Positions 51,001-60,892 of a DNA stretch of 64,000 nucleotides are shown in pieces. Numbering within the stretch: position 1 is the first letter of the stretch; every line of letters starts with the position of its first letter. This DNA is from Panorpa germanica. Taxonomy: Eukaryota > Arthropoda > Insecta > Mecoptera > Panorpidae. Where the stretch lies: contig OY783213.1 of assembly GCA_963678705.1 (NCBI GenBank), positions 16,682,451 through 16,746,450 of the forward strand, written 5' to 3'. A program made the translations under genes and the position numbers. The notes under the pieces were generated by a model that worked only from the letters and a program-made list of their open reading frames with translations, was not told where the DNA came from and ran no database searches.

Positions 51001-53266
51001 ACTAATATTAATATAAAATAACATATAATTTAACAATAATGCGCTGTTATTTTTTCTTTCACTGTAAAATGAATGTATAATTCCTTTAAAATCGTTCACG
51101 TCAATTAAATTATACGAATATGTTGTCAAATTACATATTACTGTCTAATAGATTCAATAAATAAACCAAGCAATTACACTCAGATGTATATAATTACAGT
51201 CATAGTACGTATTACGGTCAAATATATGGTAGAGCTTCGTACACCAGTATAGATTTAATTGAAAAAAATTGAAGAGTAACTTTTTTCATTTATTTTTTCA
51301 TGTAATACCATTACACAGAAAGAGATAGAAAGAGAGTGAGACGGAGATAGAGGAACAAATAATTAGTGAGTTTCTGTTCAGATTCCCCTTTGTATTTATT
51401 TTCCCTAAAACTTTTTTTTTGATGAATTATACTTCCATTTTTCCTATAAATATTAATTGAAAAAGGAAATCCATCATGTAAGTCATCGAATAATAATCAA
51501 TGTTTAATTATAATCTATTTCCGGTCTCTTTTATTAAAAATTGATTAATGTTGTTTGGTTAATTAATAAATATTGATTTATGAATTATTGATGCGCTGGC
51601 TCTATTAAGGGATGTACGGATAATGTATCGGTCTCATAGGAAAAGTATATCTCGGGAAATTGAAAATTATTTACTTGTGGGTGGCTGAAATGTTTTAATA
51701 ATCGTGTCCATGCTTGTCGGAGAACGAATTTAATATGAATGAATTTTTAGAAAGGTTTTCATAAGACGAAAATTTAAAAAATAAAAAAATATTGAATGCT
51801 CCGTTTTACACTATAGATTATACTAAATTGAGAATGTATCATTTCAATTATTCAGGCAAAGTAAGAAGTCCAGTCTTATAGGTTAGGATCTAATTTTTAT
51901 CAATGCTTGCGAAAAATTTGTAGAGGACATTTATTTAAATAATATTGCTCTAGTACATATTTACAAAAAAATATCGGGCTATTCATAATCTTAAGAAAAA
52001 CAATATCAACATTTCTAAAATTCTCACAATTTCAACACCTTTGGCTAATTTAACTCAAAACCAGTAAATAATTCAATAAACTTATTGCATTCATAGGATC
52101 TATTCCAATTTTACCTAGGGCCGGAAACATCGTGATTCGCCACTGGTGATAACAACGCTGCTATGTCAATAAAGTATGTTTGATATTTTATATGTTAGCT
52201 GCTTTAATTCATCTTATTTTTTATCAATATATTACAACATACGTCATCATGCTGGCACGATATATTTTTAAAGAAAATATTATTTCCCACACCTTTCCAA
52301 CACTTCACGGTTTTTCTATGACTCTATCCTTATCACGTGCACATGTACGTTGGTTTGTACCGACATTACTCGTCATGTTTGACATACATGTTTCCAGCTA
52401 CCGGCACGGTACAGCAACAGCAGCGCTATAAACCGCTTTGCTCCATGGATCATATTTTGACATACAACATAACCATATTTTTGTGAAGTACATTCATTCA
52501 TCACTTTTATAATTTTTTGTGATATATATTAAATGTGATGATATTTAATAGCTTAACATTTATAAATATCATCATTTCAGTTGAAATTACCTATCATCAC
52601 GTTACGCTTATATACTTACTATACATAACCTAAAAGGAACATCATTTATATATGTTAATTTTATTAGTGTTGTGATTTTAACCCCACTTTTGTTTGTAAA
52701 GTTTTCCAAGTGTTTGTATTTGACATTAAAATGATACAAAAAGGTACATTAATGGTTTTAGTAATAAATTGAGTGACCTTTTCTTCTACACGTAAAGTGT
52801 AAAGAGTATGCTACGGTTTATTAGGGTGAATGTTTGCTTTTGTGGGGTGACATTTTAAAATTCTTTTAACTTTTGATGCTTTTATAATCTTTTGTTATAT
52901 TAGTGTTCTTTTATATTTAATGTAAGAATATTTTGTTTCTTACCCGAGCAACGATGCTGAGATATTTATCACGTGCTCTAATTGTAATTACTATTTAAAT
53001 ATAAATTAATTATTTGTTTTAATTAAAGAATTGTATTTGTAAAAAAAATACACTCTTTTATGTAACGTTGAGAAAAATTTAATATTTATTTAAAAATCCA
53101 GAGAGGTTTTTTTTCACCCTGAGTCAAAAATTTAAATTATTTCTCCTTTTCATACCTTTATTTATTTATGATATACCTTAGATCGACAAGGTCCACGGAA
53201 GTGCCCGAATGCAAATAAGGAAAGAAATGTCCAGTTGATATATTGTTTATAATCTTTTAATAATAA
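48057..53266. other. Putative long first intron, A+T-rich
   Basis: If the 47925 exon is real, this is intron starting at GTAAGTG. Apart from a hAT-type terminal motif at 52131-52145 I recognise nothing; several open frames (for example near 48253-48513 and 52180-52431) lack any family resemblance. Confidence 0.45.
52131..52145 (-). repeat. hAT-type terminal motif (single end)
   Basis: The minus strand reads CAGTGGCGAATCACG. The motif matches other CAGTGGCG ends in the window; no partner end is identified. Confidence 0.3.
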
Positions 53267-53340
53267 TAAACACAAAACGTAAATTTATGTATTATTTAAT
53301 GTAATATTATTTACGCAACGTTACGCTTTATAATTTATCC
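53267..53340 (+). repeat. ACACAAAAC-family dispersed repeat, copy C
   Basis: The segment reads AAACACAAAACGTAAATTTA, then TGTATTATTTAATG and TTTACGCAACGTTACG, matching copy A at 17975-18049 nearly base for base. Confidence 0.65.
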
Positions 53341-53398
53341 AAGATAATACGTAATAACATTATACACTTAAATATTTTTCAATAAATAAGCATTACAT

Positions 53399-53637
53399 CT
53401 ACCAATGTATGTGTATAGGCGCTGATATAATTTTTTCAACAGGTTTTCCTTTGTCTGATGTAATTTCACGGACAATACTGATTCGAGTTTGCGTTTGTAG
53501 TACATTATGTACTCCCACACGGTATTCATATAATTCCTTTAAGTCTCGAGCCGTAAGTGATTAGAATTCTGCAACAGTTGCAACTCCTACTGCAATACAA
53601 TACTCTTCATCGTCTGAATTACTTTGCCTGAATAAAC
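53399..53637 (-). pseudogene. Coding-like relic of unknown family
   Basis: The minus strand has an unusually protein-like translation for about 80 codons. Recognisable phrases are SNSDDEEYCIAVGVATVAEF, LTARDLKELYEYRVGVHNVL and IVREITSDKGKPVEKI, ending at a stop just after HIHW. The coding frame is broken about once. It lies directly against the left end of the hAT-type element at 53646, which may have inserted into or beside it. I do not recognise the family: it could be a fragment of a host gene, a transposon gene or an older insertion. Composition and codon pattern differ clearly from the surrounding A+T-rich chance frames. Confidence 0.45.
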
Positions 53638-53645
53638 CTTTCAAG

Positions 53646-54412
53646 CAGTGGCTGGTAACCTTTATGAACATATCGAACCGTTTTGTTACTTCAATATCTA
53701 GATATTTTAAAAAAATTTAGTTTAACGTTATTTTAATTTCATAGATCATTAAAGCTATGTATCATATTTATATTTTATTTATTAATTTTGTGTCTCGTAA
53801 AAATTGTAATAGACCCTTTTTTATACAAAATATAAACTATTATCACGATTATATTTTCCTTTGTATTTCGATAAATTTTTAACATTTTTCTGGCAATCTT
53901 GTGATCCCCTAGAATTCAGGGAAAACGATTTCATGTCATTCTCGTAAGTCAAATTTTTATCATTAAATAAGTTTTGCAAACTTCAAAGAGAAATAGTAGT
54001 CTGATAGTGCAAGGTCAGGGTTATTTAAAGAATTTTCCATGAGCTACCAAAGATATGTGAGGCTTGCATTGTCTTGATGGCGATTTGCCAATTCAGGCTG
54101 TTTAGATTGCTTGCTCCAGTTTCATTAGTTGTTGACAAGGCTCACACTAGCAATGTCACTGAAACCTCTTTTTAAAACAACATATATAATTTAGAGAATC
54201 AAAAAAGACATTTCCTTTACATTACCATTGAATGAAAGTCAGGAATTATGCACAGGTGATAATCTTTTAGTAGAATTTAAATCCCTTTCTATGCCAATCA
54301 CTTTTAACTCTAGAAATGCTGCAGCTATAATTTAGTGAATGAAATGAACTTCCAATGACTAACTTCACTGGAAACTTGTAGTGTTTCAAGGAGTATCGGT
54401 TACCAACCACTG
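53646..54412. mobile_element. hAT-type element with 8-bp target duplication
   Basis: The left end CAGTGGCTGGTAACC and the inverted right end (reverse complement CAGTGGTTGGTAACC) are terminal inverted repeats differing at one base. The flanks CTTTCAAG (53638-53645) and CTTCAAAG (54413-54420) agree at 6 of 8 positions, fitting an aged 8-bp hAT target duplication. CAGTGGTTxxxAACC ends are characteristic of Charlie/Buster-like hAT elements. The 767-bp unit has no hAT transposase that I can see; instead it holds a mariner transposase relic, so it is a non-autonomous element with a nested insertion or a composite. Confidence 0.7.
53821..54137 (-). pseudogene. mariner-type transposase C-terminal relic
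   Basis: The minus strand translates in pieces to the C-terminal third of a mariner transposase. CQQLMKLEQAI is followed after a frameshift by KQPELANR and HQDNA (second catalytic Asp region), then PDLALSDYY, matching the hallmark SPDLAPSDYxLF with the third catalytic Asp. After another frameshift comes NLFNDKNLTYENDMKSF, then CQKNVKN, and a stop at 53821. The second and third Asp lie about 24 residues apart instead of 34, so internal coding sequence has been lost, and one in-frame stop is present. The N-terminal DNA-binding part is absent. It sits inside the hAT-type termini. Confidence 0.75.
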
Positions 54413-54420
54413 CTTCAAAG

Positions 54421-54754
54421 TATAACAACAAAGTCTACTAAAATAAAATGTAGCATTTTGTAGTTTTCTCAGGTCGATGCTCGCATTTATGAGTGTATGA
54501 ATCATGAACAAGTATTTATTTGAATCGGGTGTTTCCAAACAAAGCAACATTTGTTTCTTCTACCAAGAACACAGCAGAAACAACGACGCTACACGTGCAG
54601 GCAGGACAGGACAGTACTAGTACCGGTGCATGCCAGACCAGACGTTATGGTAATGTGGATTAATCTGTTACAGCAGTGTTATCCGTATAGTACATAACAA
54701 ATCCCACATAGATTAAATTATTACGGTATAAAATAGTGTATTTTATTCATATTT
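54421..54754. other. Unassigned flank of the hAT-type element
   Basis: No gene is seen. The stretch has a G+C-richer patch (54580-54650) with AGGCAGGACAGGACAG. Confidence 0.4.
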
Positions 54755-54892
54755 CAGTGGCGTATCATAAATGTTGCAGGTGGGGATATATTTATGTGAC
54801 CGCTTCTTTATCGACCATCACAACTGTAATATTTTATTTTCGCTAAGGCCCCCTTATTTTTTCATTTTAATTCTGTTGATGTTACGCCTCTG
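54755..54892. mobile_element. Candidate short hAT-type MITE (138 bp)
   Basis: The left end CAGTGGCGTATC and the inverted right end (reverse complement CAGAGGCGTAAC) match at 10 of 12 positions. The interior carries GCAGGTGGGGATA and AAGGCCCCCTTA, as in many short non-autonomous hAT elements. The 8-bp flanks do not match, so the target duplication has decayed or the pairing is accidental. Confidence 0.4.
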
Positions 54893-56967
54893 TTCTTGTG
54901 TTATAGTACCTTTGTATCACCGTTCTTCTTAGAAAGATTAGTCATCTGAAGTATTGCATAATTTATATGTATTTTTGAAAAGTATTTTTTGTCTGGAATG
55001 TAAATGGATATGTAAAATGCATAAATTTAACAAAATTATGTAGTTATGTTCTTCTAATTGAGGTACTTAGACGTAAATTGTTAAAAATGGTAGATGATAA
55101 GAGTAATTATTGTTAATTGTTGTTTAAAAAATGATATGCAAAAGATAATTACGTCATTGTAAAGTACCACTCGTTGGGATAGTACAGGAGAGACTCATAT
55201 TTCGTCGTGTTCATATCAACTGTATTAAATTGTAACGTATTATGTACTGCTATTATATTGTCACAGTAAATTCGGGGCCTGCCCTCCCGCTTCCCTTTCT
55301 TCTACATTTTGCTTGATGTGAACAGTGCAAATTTTCTTAAAATAAAAAAGGATATGTTTTTCTAAAACATTGCCTGGTCGAGAATCTGCATTGAATATTA
55401 GCATGCATGTGTTTTTGTGCAATATTAAATCAGAACATAAATGTAAAAAAAATGTACCTGTCTTATCATTTAAAAGTATTGAATCGTGATATTGAATATA
55501 AAACTTAAGACATCATAACATTTTCTTTAAAACGCAGAGAATTTCTTCTCTCGAATCTCGATTTTAAGTCTAGACATAAGACCAGCATCTCCAGAGAATA
55601 TTGTCGCTGAATTATAACGCTCTCAAAAAAGAAGTCTCACGGTAAAGAATTGATTCATGGATATTACTTTCTTGTTCAACTTTTCAAGTGTAGGTACTTC
55701 TAAAGTTTTATTGCTTAATATTTTCTTGTGGAAACACACAGTATATGTATAAATGTATATGTAGTGGTTTCAAATGAACTAATACTTTATTTTGTGTGTC
55801 ATTTTTGTTATATACGATTTTGACAAGTTAATAATATAAAAGATAAAAAATTGTTTTATGTCACGCAGTTTAAATGTTATGGAGGATTATTTAGAAAGTA
55901 CTCATTTCTCAGTACACAAACATGAGAAAATTTGCATTGTAGAATTGTATGACATTGGTTTTACCAGCTCCAGATCAGTCGACCCTTGTGCGGACGGCTT
56001 TAAAATTTTCTTAAAAGTATAGTACGCAACCAAAAATATTTCTATTTTCAGCTTTTGCTAAATTTACAATTATTAACGTATCGTATATGTTTTATGATTC
56101 CATAAAAAGTGGCTAGACAAATTTAACTTCAAAAATGAGAGGATAAGTATTGATTGATTTGATACCTTCAATTGACACGTACTCGGATTGTTACAACGAC
56201 TCGTAGTCGATCGTTCAAACATGTACGGCATCGATAAATAGTAAACAGAGATCGAGTTGCAATGCTGAGCTCGCATTTCGATGAGTGACTACAACGTTGT
56301 ACATACATTCTGGCCAGGTACCAACTCGTATACCCGTACTCTCATAGAATTCTGTTTACTGTATACTCATGCTATGTTCTGGTGTACATTTTAACGTACT
56401 TAGCAAATAGCTGAAGAACGTGATACCGCTTTTCCCACCGATATTAGATTGTAATTGCACGCATGCTATTATATGTACGTTAACCAGGATTCTCACATTC
56501 TTGGATCAAACGATAGCCTAGAGGGAATCATCTGGTGATGTAGTGATGCGGAGTTAAATCTACTTTATCACATAATTTAAAACATTGTTGTAGTAGCTGC
56601 TAGATATGTGGCAGCACCATCTTATGCATCTTATGACGTTTTATATTTAAACATTTGACATCACGTTCATCGTTCAGATCGAAGTAATCTCTTGGGGCCC
56701 TTTCTGTACTTAATTTAAACAGTACTTTCACCGTCTAGACCAGAATTTCTTCGTCAGTGCTCCACGAAGCATTGGTATTCCGTTTGAGCTCGTTACAAGT
56801 CTTTCGAGAAATTATAAAAACAAGTACTAACTCGTTTCATAATTTCTGAACTCTAAACTTTGGAGAGTTCTGTGGACATATTAAGAAAGCAAAAACCATA
56901 TTAACCTGGTTCTTAAGATTAGCAAACGTGTCTCTAAATGAAGGCAAATTTCAGGTAAACAGAACGT
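54893..56967. other. A+T-rich DNA without a recognised gene
   Basis: A 9-base inverted pair (AGAAATTAT/ATAATTTCT) lies at 56807-56847. A stretch at 56740-56790 loosely resembles hAT-type interior sequence. No gene is recognised. Confidence 0.4.
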
Positions 56968-57220
56968 CTTCTTCTTCTTCAGTAGCTCGACAGCCCTGGC
57001 TGGGCCCTGGCCACCTCAAGAATTTTTTCCGAATGATTTAATTACTTGAGATTTCATAACAAGGTTTTTCTCACGGGGTGGAGTTGTTAGCACCACGCCC
57101 AACCCCCAGCCTGGAGGACCAGTTCCCTGCTATAATCCCCAGGGGCAGGGTGCCCGGCTATGCCCCCAGGCACTGGGTACCCATTTTAGTCGCCTCTTAC
57201 GACATGCATGAGCAACATTG
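56968..57220 (-). mobile_element. LINE-associated conserved region (GTCGTAAGAGGCGACT type)
   Basis: Read on the minus strand, the block starts near CATGTCGTAAGAGGCGACTA. It then shows GCCGGGCACCCTGCCCCTGG, AACTGGTCCTCCAGGCTGGG and GTGGTGCTAACAACTCCACC, ending in a GAAGAAGAAGAAG triplet run. I remember this arrangement from insect genomes as the 5' region that precedes the endonuclease domain of certain LINEs; that is recollection, not a search. It starts directly after the (TAA)n tail of the next element. Confidence 0.45.
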
Positions 57221-57475
57221 GGACTATTATTATTATTATTAATTGTTCGCCTTTCGGCTTTACAATCTACATTCTTAATACATTTCATAGAACTTCATTT
57301 CTACCTTTTTATTTCCAAAAGTACTTTCTGCTTCTTCTTCTCTTGACCCGTTTCCTCACCTCTTGTCTTCTTTGTCTCCTCTCGGCAAACCGTTTCCTGC
57401 TTCTCCTTTCTTATAGCCTGTATTTTCATCTATCACCTCTTGCCTTCCTTGTCTCCTCTCCTTGGGACTATTCTT
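57221..57475 (-). mobile_element. LINE 3' end with (TAA)n tail
   Basis: GCCTTTCGGCTTTACAATCTA followed by TAATACATTTCAT, and then TTTCCAAAAGTRCTTTCTGC before CTTCTTCTTC, is shared with 59386-59550, the 3' end of the LINE at 59370-60090. On the coding (minus) strand the element ends in about five TAA units, the simple-sequence tail known for I-type and related LINEs. The upstream part is pyrimidine-rich on the plus strand like the LINE ORF but strongly diverged, so either an old truncated LINE or the LINE-derived tail of a SINE. Confidence 0.65.
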
Positions 57476-57590
57476 TCACACCCGGTCACCACTCGGGAAT
57501 TATAACCAAAACCCAGATAATATCTGGCCCGGGGATCGAATCCGAGGACATAGTACTCAGAGTCAAGCAGCAATTGCATATTATTATTAG
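57476..57590 (-). repeat. tRNA-derived SINE head (Talua-like), old
   Basis: The minus strand contains CTCGGATTCGATCCCCGGG, which includes a near-consensus RNA polymerase III B box, followed by CAGATATTATCTGGGTTTTG. This order (GATTCGATCCCCGGG, then a short spacer and TTxGGxTTTT) is, from memory, that of Talua-type insect SINEs. A box and target duplications are not clear. It lies immediately upstream, in the same orientation, of the LINE 3' tail, which is the architecture of a SINE with a LINE-derived tail. Confidence 0.5.
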
Positions 57591-58759
57591 ATATAATTTC
57601 CAATGCATCATGATGCTAAAGCTAATACATAAAGCTATTCGTCATATAAAACTGCCTTTAATAGTGAATAATAACTCTATTTATTTAATTTGTCCTATTG
57701 CTAGTTATTTTCAAGCGTAACAATTTTATCATCACATTACCTAGAATTCTAACAGAGATCTAATTTAATATAAATATAAGTATGACTGTTATTACTTTGG
57801 TTTTCATAATGTTTTTTTTTTAAGATGTTGTTTGTTTCTGTCTGGACTCCAGAGACATCTAATGGGTCACGTGGGTTATTTAGACGATGTTTGTTGCTAC
57901 ACTACACTATATAATATTACTCGACTCCTACATACAGTACAACTCGTAGTAGCATTACCTCTAATAACTGTAGTTCTGTCTGTAGTCGTCTGTACTGTAG
58001 TCCATGTGTCCTTTCATAGTCATGGCCATAAATTACCCTAGGGGTTATAATGGATGTTATCATCACAGCTACGGATAGTAGAAATCCATAAGACCTTAAT
58101 TGATGTTGTATATATGTATATAGTACTGTATAGATGTACATATATACACTTTGATCATTAATGGTAGTACAAGATCTGTATATGTTATACAGTATTTTGT
58201 TGTGTGCTCCTTTGGACATGTGATATTTGATAATAAATGTAATATTAATATATTACCTTAGTTTAACCTTAAGGTTCTGTATACTTGATTAAATCTGATA
58301 TTGATACTTTATTCTTAATAACCAGGGGTCTTATCTTTAGCGCTGTGCCAGTGGCGTAACTATAACATATATTTAAAGGTCTCTCATTTCAGTTTAATTA
58401 TAATATCTAGTTATTTCCTAGTTTACTATGGTTGCTGTGTTTGTTATCACCAAAAATAGATAGATTCCTCTGAACACAAAACCTAAACTCGTGTATTATA
58501 TCAGTGACTCGCTGCTAAATGGACCAATGTAATTATTTCCATTCGAAATATTACAGTTTTGAAAACACGAAATACATAATCAGATTCTACACAAATAAAT
58601 CTATGTTCTTGCCAAAGTTGAAACCGTCATTCTACTTTAAGTTACTTGAAATTAAAATAATTTTATATAAGAAATTTCAATACGATTCTTTGACATTTTC
58701 ATCTCGGTCACGTATTTGGAATTTTGGCTTTGGCCCTTTTAACACTGACGTTTTATGAT
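57591..58759. other. A+T-rich DNA with a local A/T palindrome
   Basis: GTATATATGTA and TACATATATAC around 58107-58147 are inverted copies. CTGTAGT-like units recur at 57967-58001. A hAT-type end (CAGTGGCGTAAC) is at 58349-58360 and an ACACAAAAC-family fragment at 58468-58500. No gene is recognised. Confidence 0.45.
58349..58360 (+). repeat. hAT-type terminal motif (single end)
   Basis: CAGTGGCGTAAC is a perfect inverted match to 61931-61942, but the 8-bp flanks of the two do not match. Confidence 0.3.
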
Positions 58760-59140
58760 TTATCATAGTCTTAATATAATTGTGACAATGACCTCAAGAT
58801 TAAGATTGAATCATACTGGAGCTCCAAAATATCTAGCAAGAAACAAAATCATTCCAAACACACAATATGAATGTAGTGAAGAGGAGACAGCTCCTGACCC
58901 CATTCTGTGGCAATGTAAAAATACAGCAATGGCAAGAAATGAATGCCCTTCAAAGGGCAGTGCTGCAGACTTGGCAGACGCTTCTTGTTAACACCGCCTT
59001 TTTGATTACAAAACCGAAATTTATAACAGCAGTGGCCATGAATAGATCATTCTTGTTGTCGAGATATTAAGTTTAGTTAAAGCAGGATATTATTAGGGGC
59101 GATAAAAGGCTACGTGCCTAGGAAGCCCGAGAAAAAAAAC
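58760..59140 (+). mobile_element. LINE ORF2 C-terminal relic (R1/LOA-like)
   Basis: The plus strand encodes SRLRLNHTGAPKYLARNK followed by YECSEEETAPDPILWQCK. This follows the pattern xxRTGHGxxxxYLxRxxx..CxCGxxEQTPDHILWxC at the end of R1/LOA-like LINE ORF2 proteins. The first Cys and the His of the Cys/His motif are replaced and the frame changes shortly after, so it is inactive. The fragment ends near GCCTAGGAAGCCCGAG followed by eight A, consistent with a LINE 3' end. It is the only recognised LINE here on the plus strand. Confidence 0.6.
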
Positions 59141-59246
59141 ATAATTGTGTTACATTGTGTTTAAATAAATGCAAAAGACATTAGAAATATTTTACTAATT
59201 TAATATGTAAGATTATATAATAAATTTATGTCGAGAGAGAACTTTT

Positions 59247-59272
59247 GTTATGTAATCTTACATTATATTAAC
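59247..59272 (+). repeat. 26-bp repeat shared with 16139-16164
   Basis: One mismatch against 16139-16164 on the same strand. Confidence 0.5.
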
Positions 59273-59352
59273 GTAACAAAATGAATATTATGTTAAATAA
59301 ATATATGTAACATTGTTTAGAGTGGTGTATTTCTAAATTGTATTTTGCTTTA

Positions 59353-59369
59353 TTTCCATTTTATATGTT
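59353..59369. repeat. Target-site duplication, left copy
   Basis: TTTCCATTTTATATGTT, 17 bp, is identical to 60091-60107 and abuts the A/T-rich 3' tail of the LINE. Confidence 0.85.
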
Positions 59370-60090
59370 ATTTTATTTATATATTAATTGTGTATGCCTT
59401 TCGGCTTTACAATCTACAGTATTATATTTCTAATACATTTCATTCCTATATACATTCCAAACTTAAAAACTAAACTTAAAATAAACTTAAAATCTTCTCG
59501 ACTTTTACTACTTCCAAAAGTGCTTTCTGCTTCTTCTTCTTTTGACCCTCTCTATTATTCTCCACCAGATTATTTATTCTCCTGTTTTTCCTTTTCTTCT
59601 TACTATTTCCGCCATCCACCTCTTTCCTTCACTGCCTCCCTTTAATAGCTGTCCAATATTCCTTTCGCTTGCTACTTTTTCCTTACACTCAAACTTAATG
59701 TGCTCCAGTGTTTCGTCCTCCGCTCCACACATTCTACACTTTCTTTCCTCACTCTTTTCCCAGTATCTGTTTCCTTTTTCCTCATTTCCCAATCTAAACC
59801 TTGCTGTTCTTCTTATGTGTTTTATGTCCTTTTCTATAAGGTACTGAGGCACATTATTTTCCCATAACCTCTTATATCTTTTATTGTAGTTACTTTTTTC
59901 TATTTTTCCCATTCTCTCCTGCTGTTGTGTCTCCTTATCCCTTCTCCTTAGCTCCTCTGCCACACTTGCGCCACCTTCTCTTCTCCTCTCTGCCTCCTCG
60001 ATCGCCATTCCATTCCTTTCAAAGTATTCTTTCCTCTTTTTTGGACCTCCTTTCCCCCCATTCTTTATGTAATCCTCTCTTATTTTCCAT
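59370..60090 (-). mobile_element. Young-looking 5'-truncated LINE with ORF2 C-terminus
   Basis: A 721-bp insertion is bounded by a perfect 17-bp target-site duplication. On the minus strand an open frame of about 170 codons runs from the truncation point to a stop at 59574. It includes the highly charged AEELRRRDKETQQQERMGK, then RLWENNVPQYLIE, RTARFRLGNEEKGNRYW and the Cys/His motif CRMCGAEDETLEHIKFEC (C-x2-C-x8-H-x4-C), which ends ORF2 of I/R1-group non-LTR retrotransposons. The 3' untranslated part shares CCGAAAGGC and neighbouring sequence with 57221-57475. The open frame and perfect duplication suggest a relatively recent insertion. It lacks reverse transcriptase and endonuclease and cannot move by itself. 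Plus-strand frames of 85-101 codons are antisense shadows. Confidence 0.9.
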
Positions 60091-60107
60091 TTTCCATTTT
60101 ATATGTT
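60091..60107. repeat. Target-site duplication, right copy
   Basis: TTTCCATTTTATATGTT, identical to 59353-59369, abuts the 5' truncation point of the LINE. Confidence 0.85.
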
Positions 60108-60756
60108 TTATAGTTCATTCAATCTACTATTGTACTTCTGATACAATTTTAAGTTTTATCTTTGCGTGCCGAATTTTACAAGCGTTAGCACTACAAACGT
60201 AATTGATTCTTAACTTAGTAGAAGCTTATGAATGTAATCAGAAACTTAAAGAAATCCTTTTTATCACAGTACGTACGCTACTGTTCAATATTGACCTTTA
60301 TGATTAACTAAACTCGGGTCAAATAAGGTATAGTAACTAAACTTGAGAGTTGTGTTTAATATTAGTTCTGGTTACTAATGGACTGCTTCTAAGAGAAGCG
60401 ATTAGAATATCTTGAGAAAACTATTAAAATGTATTTAAATCATTATATGATTCCGTTGATGACTAATAATTATTAGTAGTTATGATAAATACACTGATTC
60501 ATTAATTTTAACTTTTCCAAGGTCATTGACGTCACAGAAGAACACCTATGGCTATAGGATTTGATGATGTAATTCCATACGTGTTAATTCAAATCAATTT
60601 AGAAGGTTCTACCATATTTCGATAAAAAATTTAACCAGTTTTAAGTTATTTTAATACTTAAATATATAGTTCAAATTATAGTGAATTTTATCTTATGCTT
60701 TAGTGAAACAATTATTATTTGTGTCCAGTGACAACCGTATCTATTTATTATTTTAT

Positions 60757-60892
60757 TTAATTAGGTTCTAAGGGATCCCCCTCTTTAGTCTGCTGAAGGT
60801 CTATTGGGTTAATCACCGATGTATTTAGATGGGTCACAGCTCTGTCTTTGTATTTCACGACAAGATCGTGGTGCAGTCTTTCGTTTGTAATA
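60757..60892 (-). mobile_element. Jockey/CR1-like LINE ORF2 extreme C-terminal relic
   Basis: The minus strand encodes ITNERLHHDLVVKYKDRAVT, then HLNTSVINPIDLQ, ending at a stop at 60757-60759. This recalls the last segment of Jockey/CR1 ORF2 (SNxxLHxDLxVPTVxxxI..RxxxHxNxLI). A few residues of the usual VPTV segment are missing. It is a short fragment preceded by an in-frame stop. Confidence 0.55.

Noticed and set aside
57208-57720. 170-codon plus-strand open frame, Leu/Ser/Phe-rich
   Set aside because: It is the antisense of a LINE 3' region plus a SINE-like head; the pyrimidine-rich strand stays open by composition.
59388-60202. Three plus-strand open frames of 85-101 codons
   Set aside because: They are antisense shadows of the minus-strand LINE ORF2 at 59574-60090.
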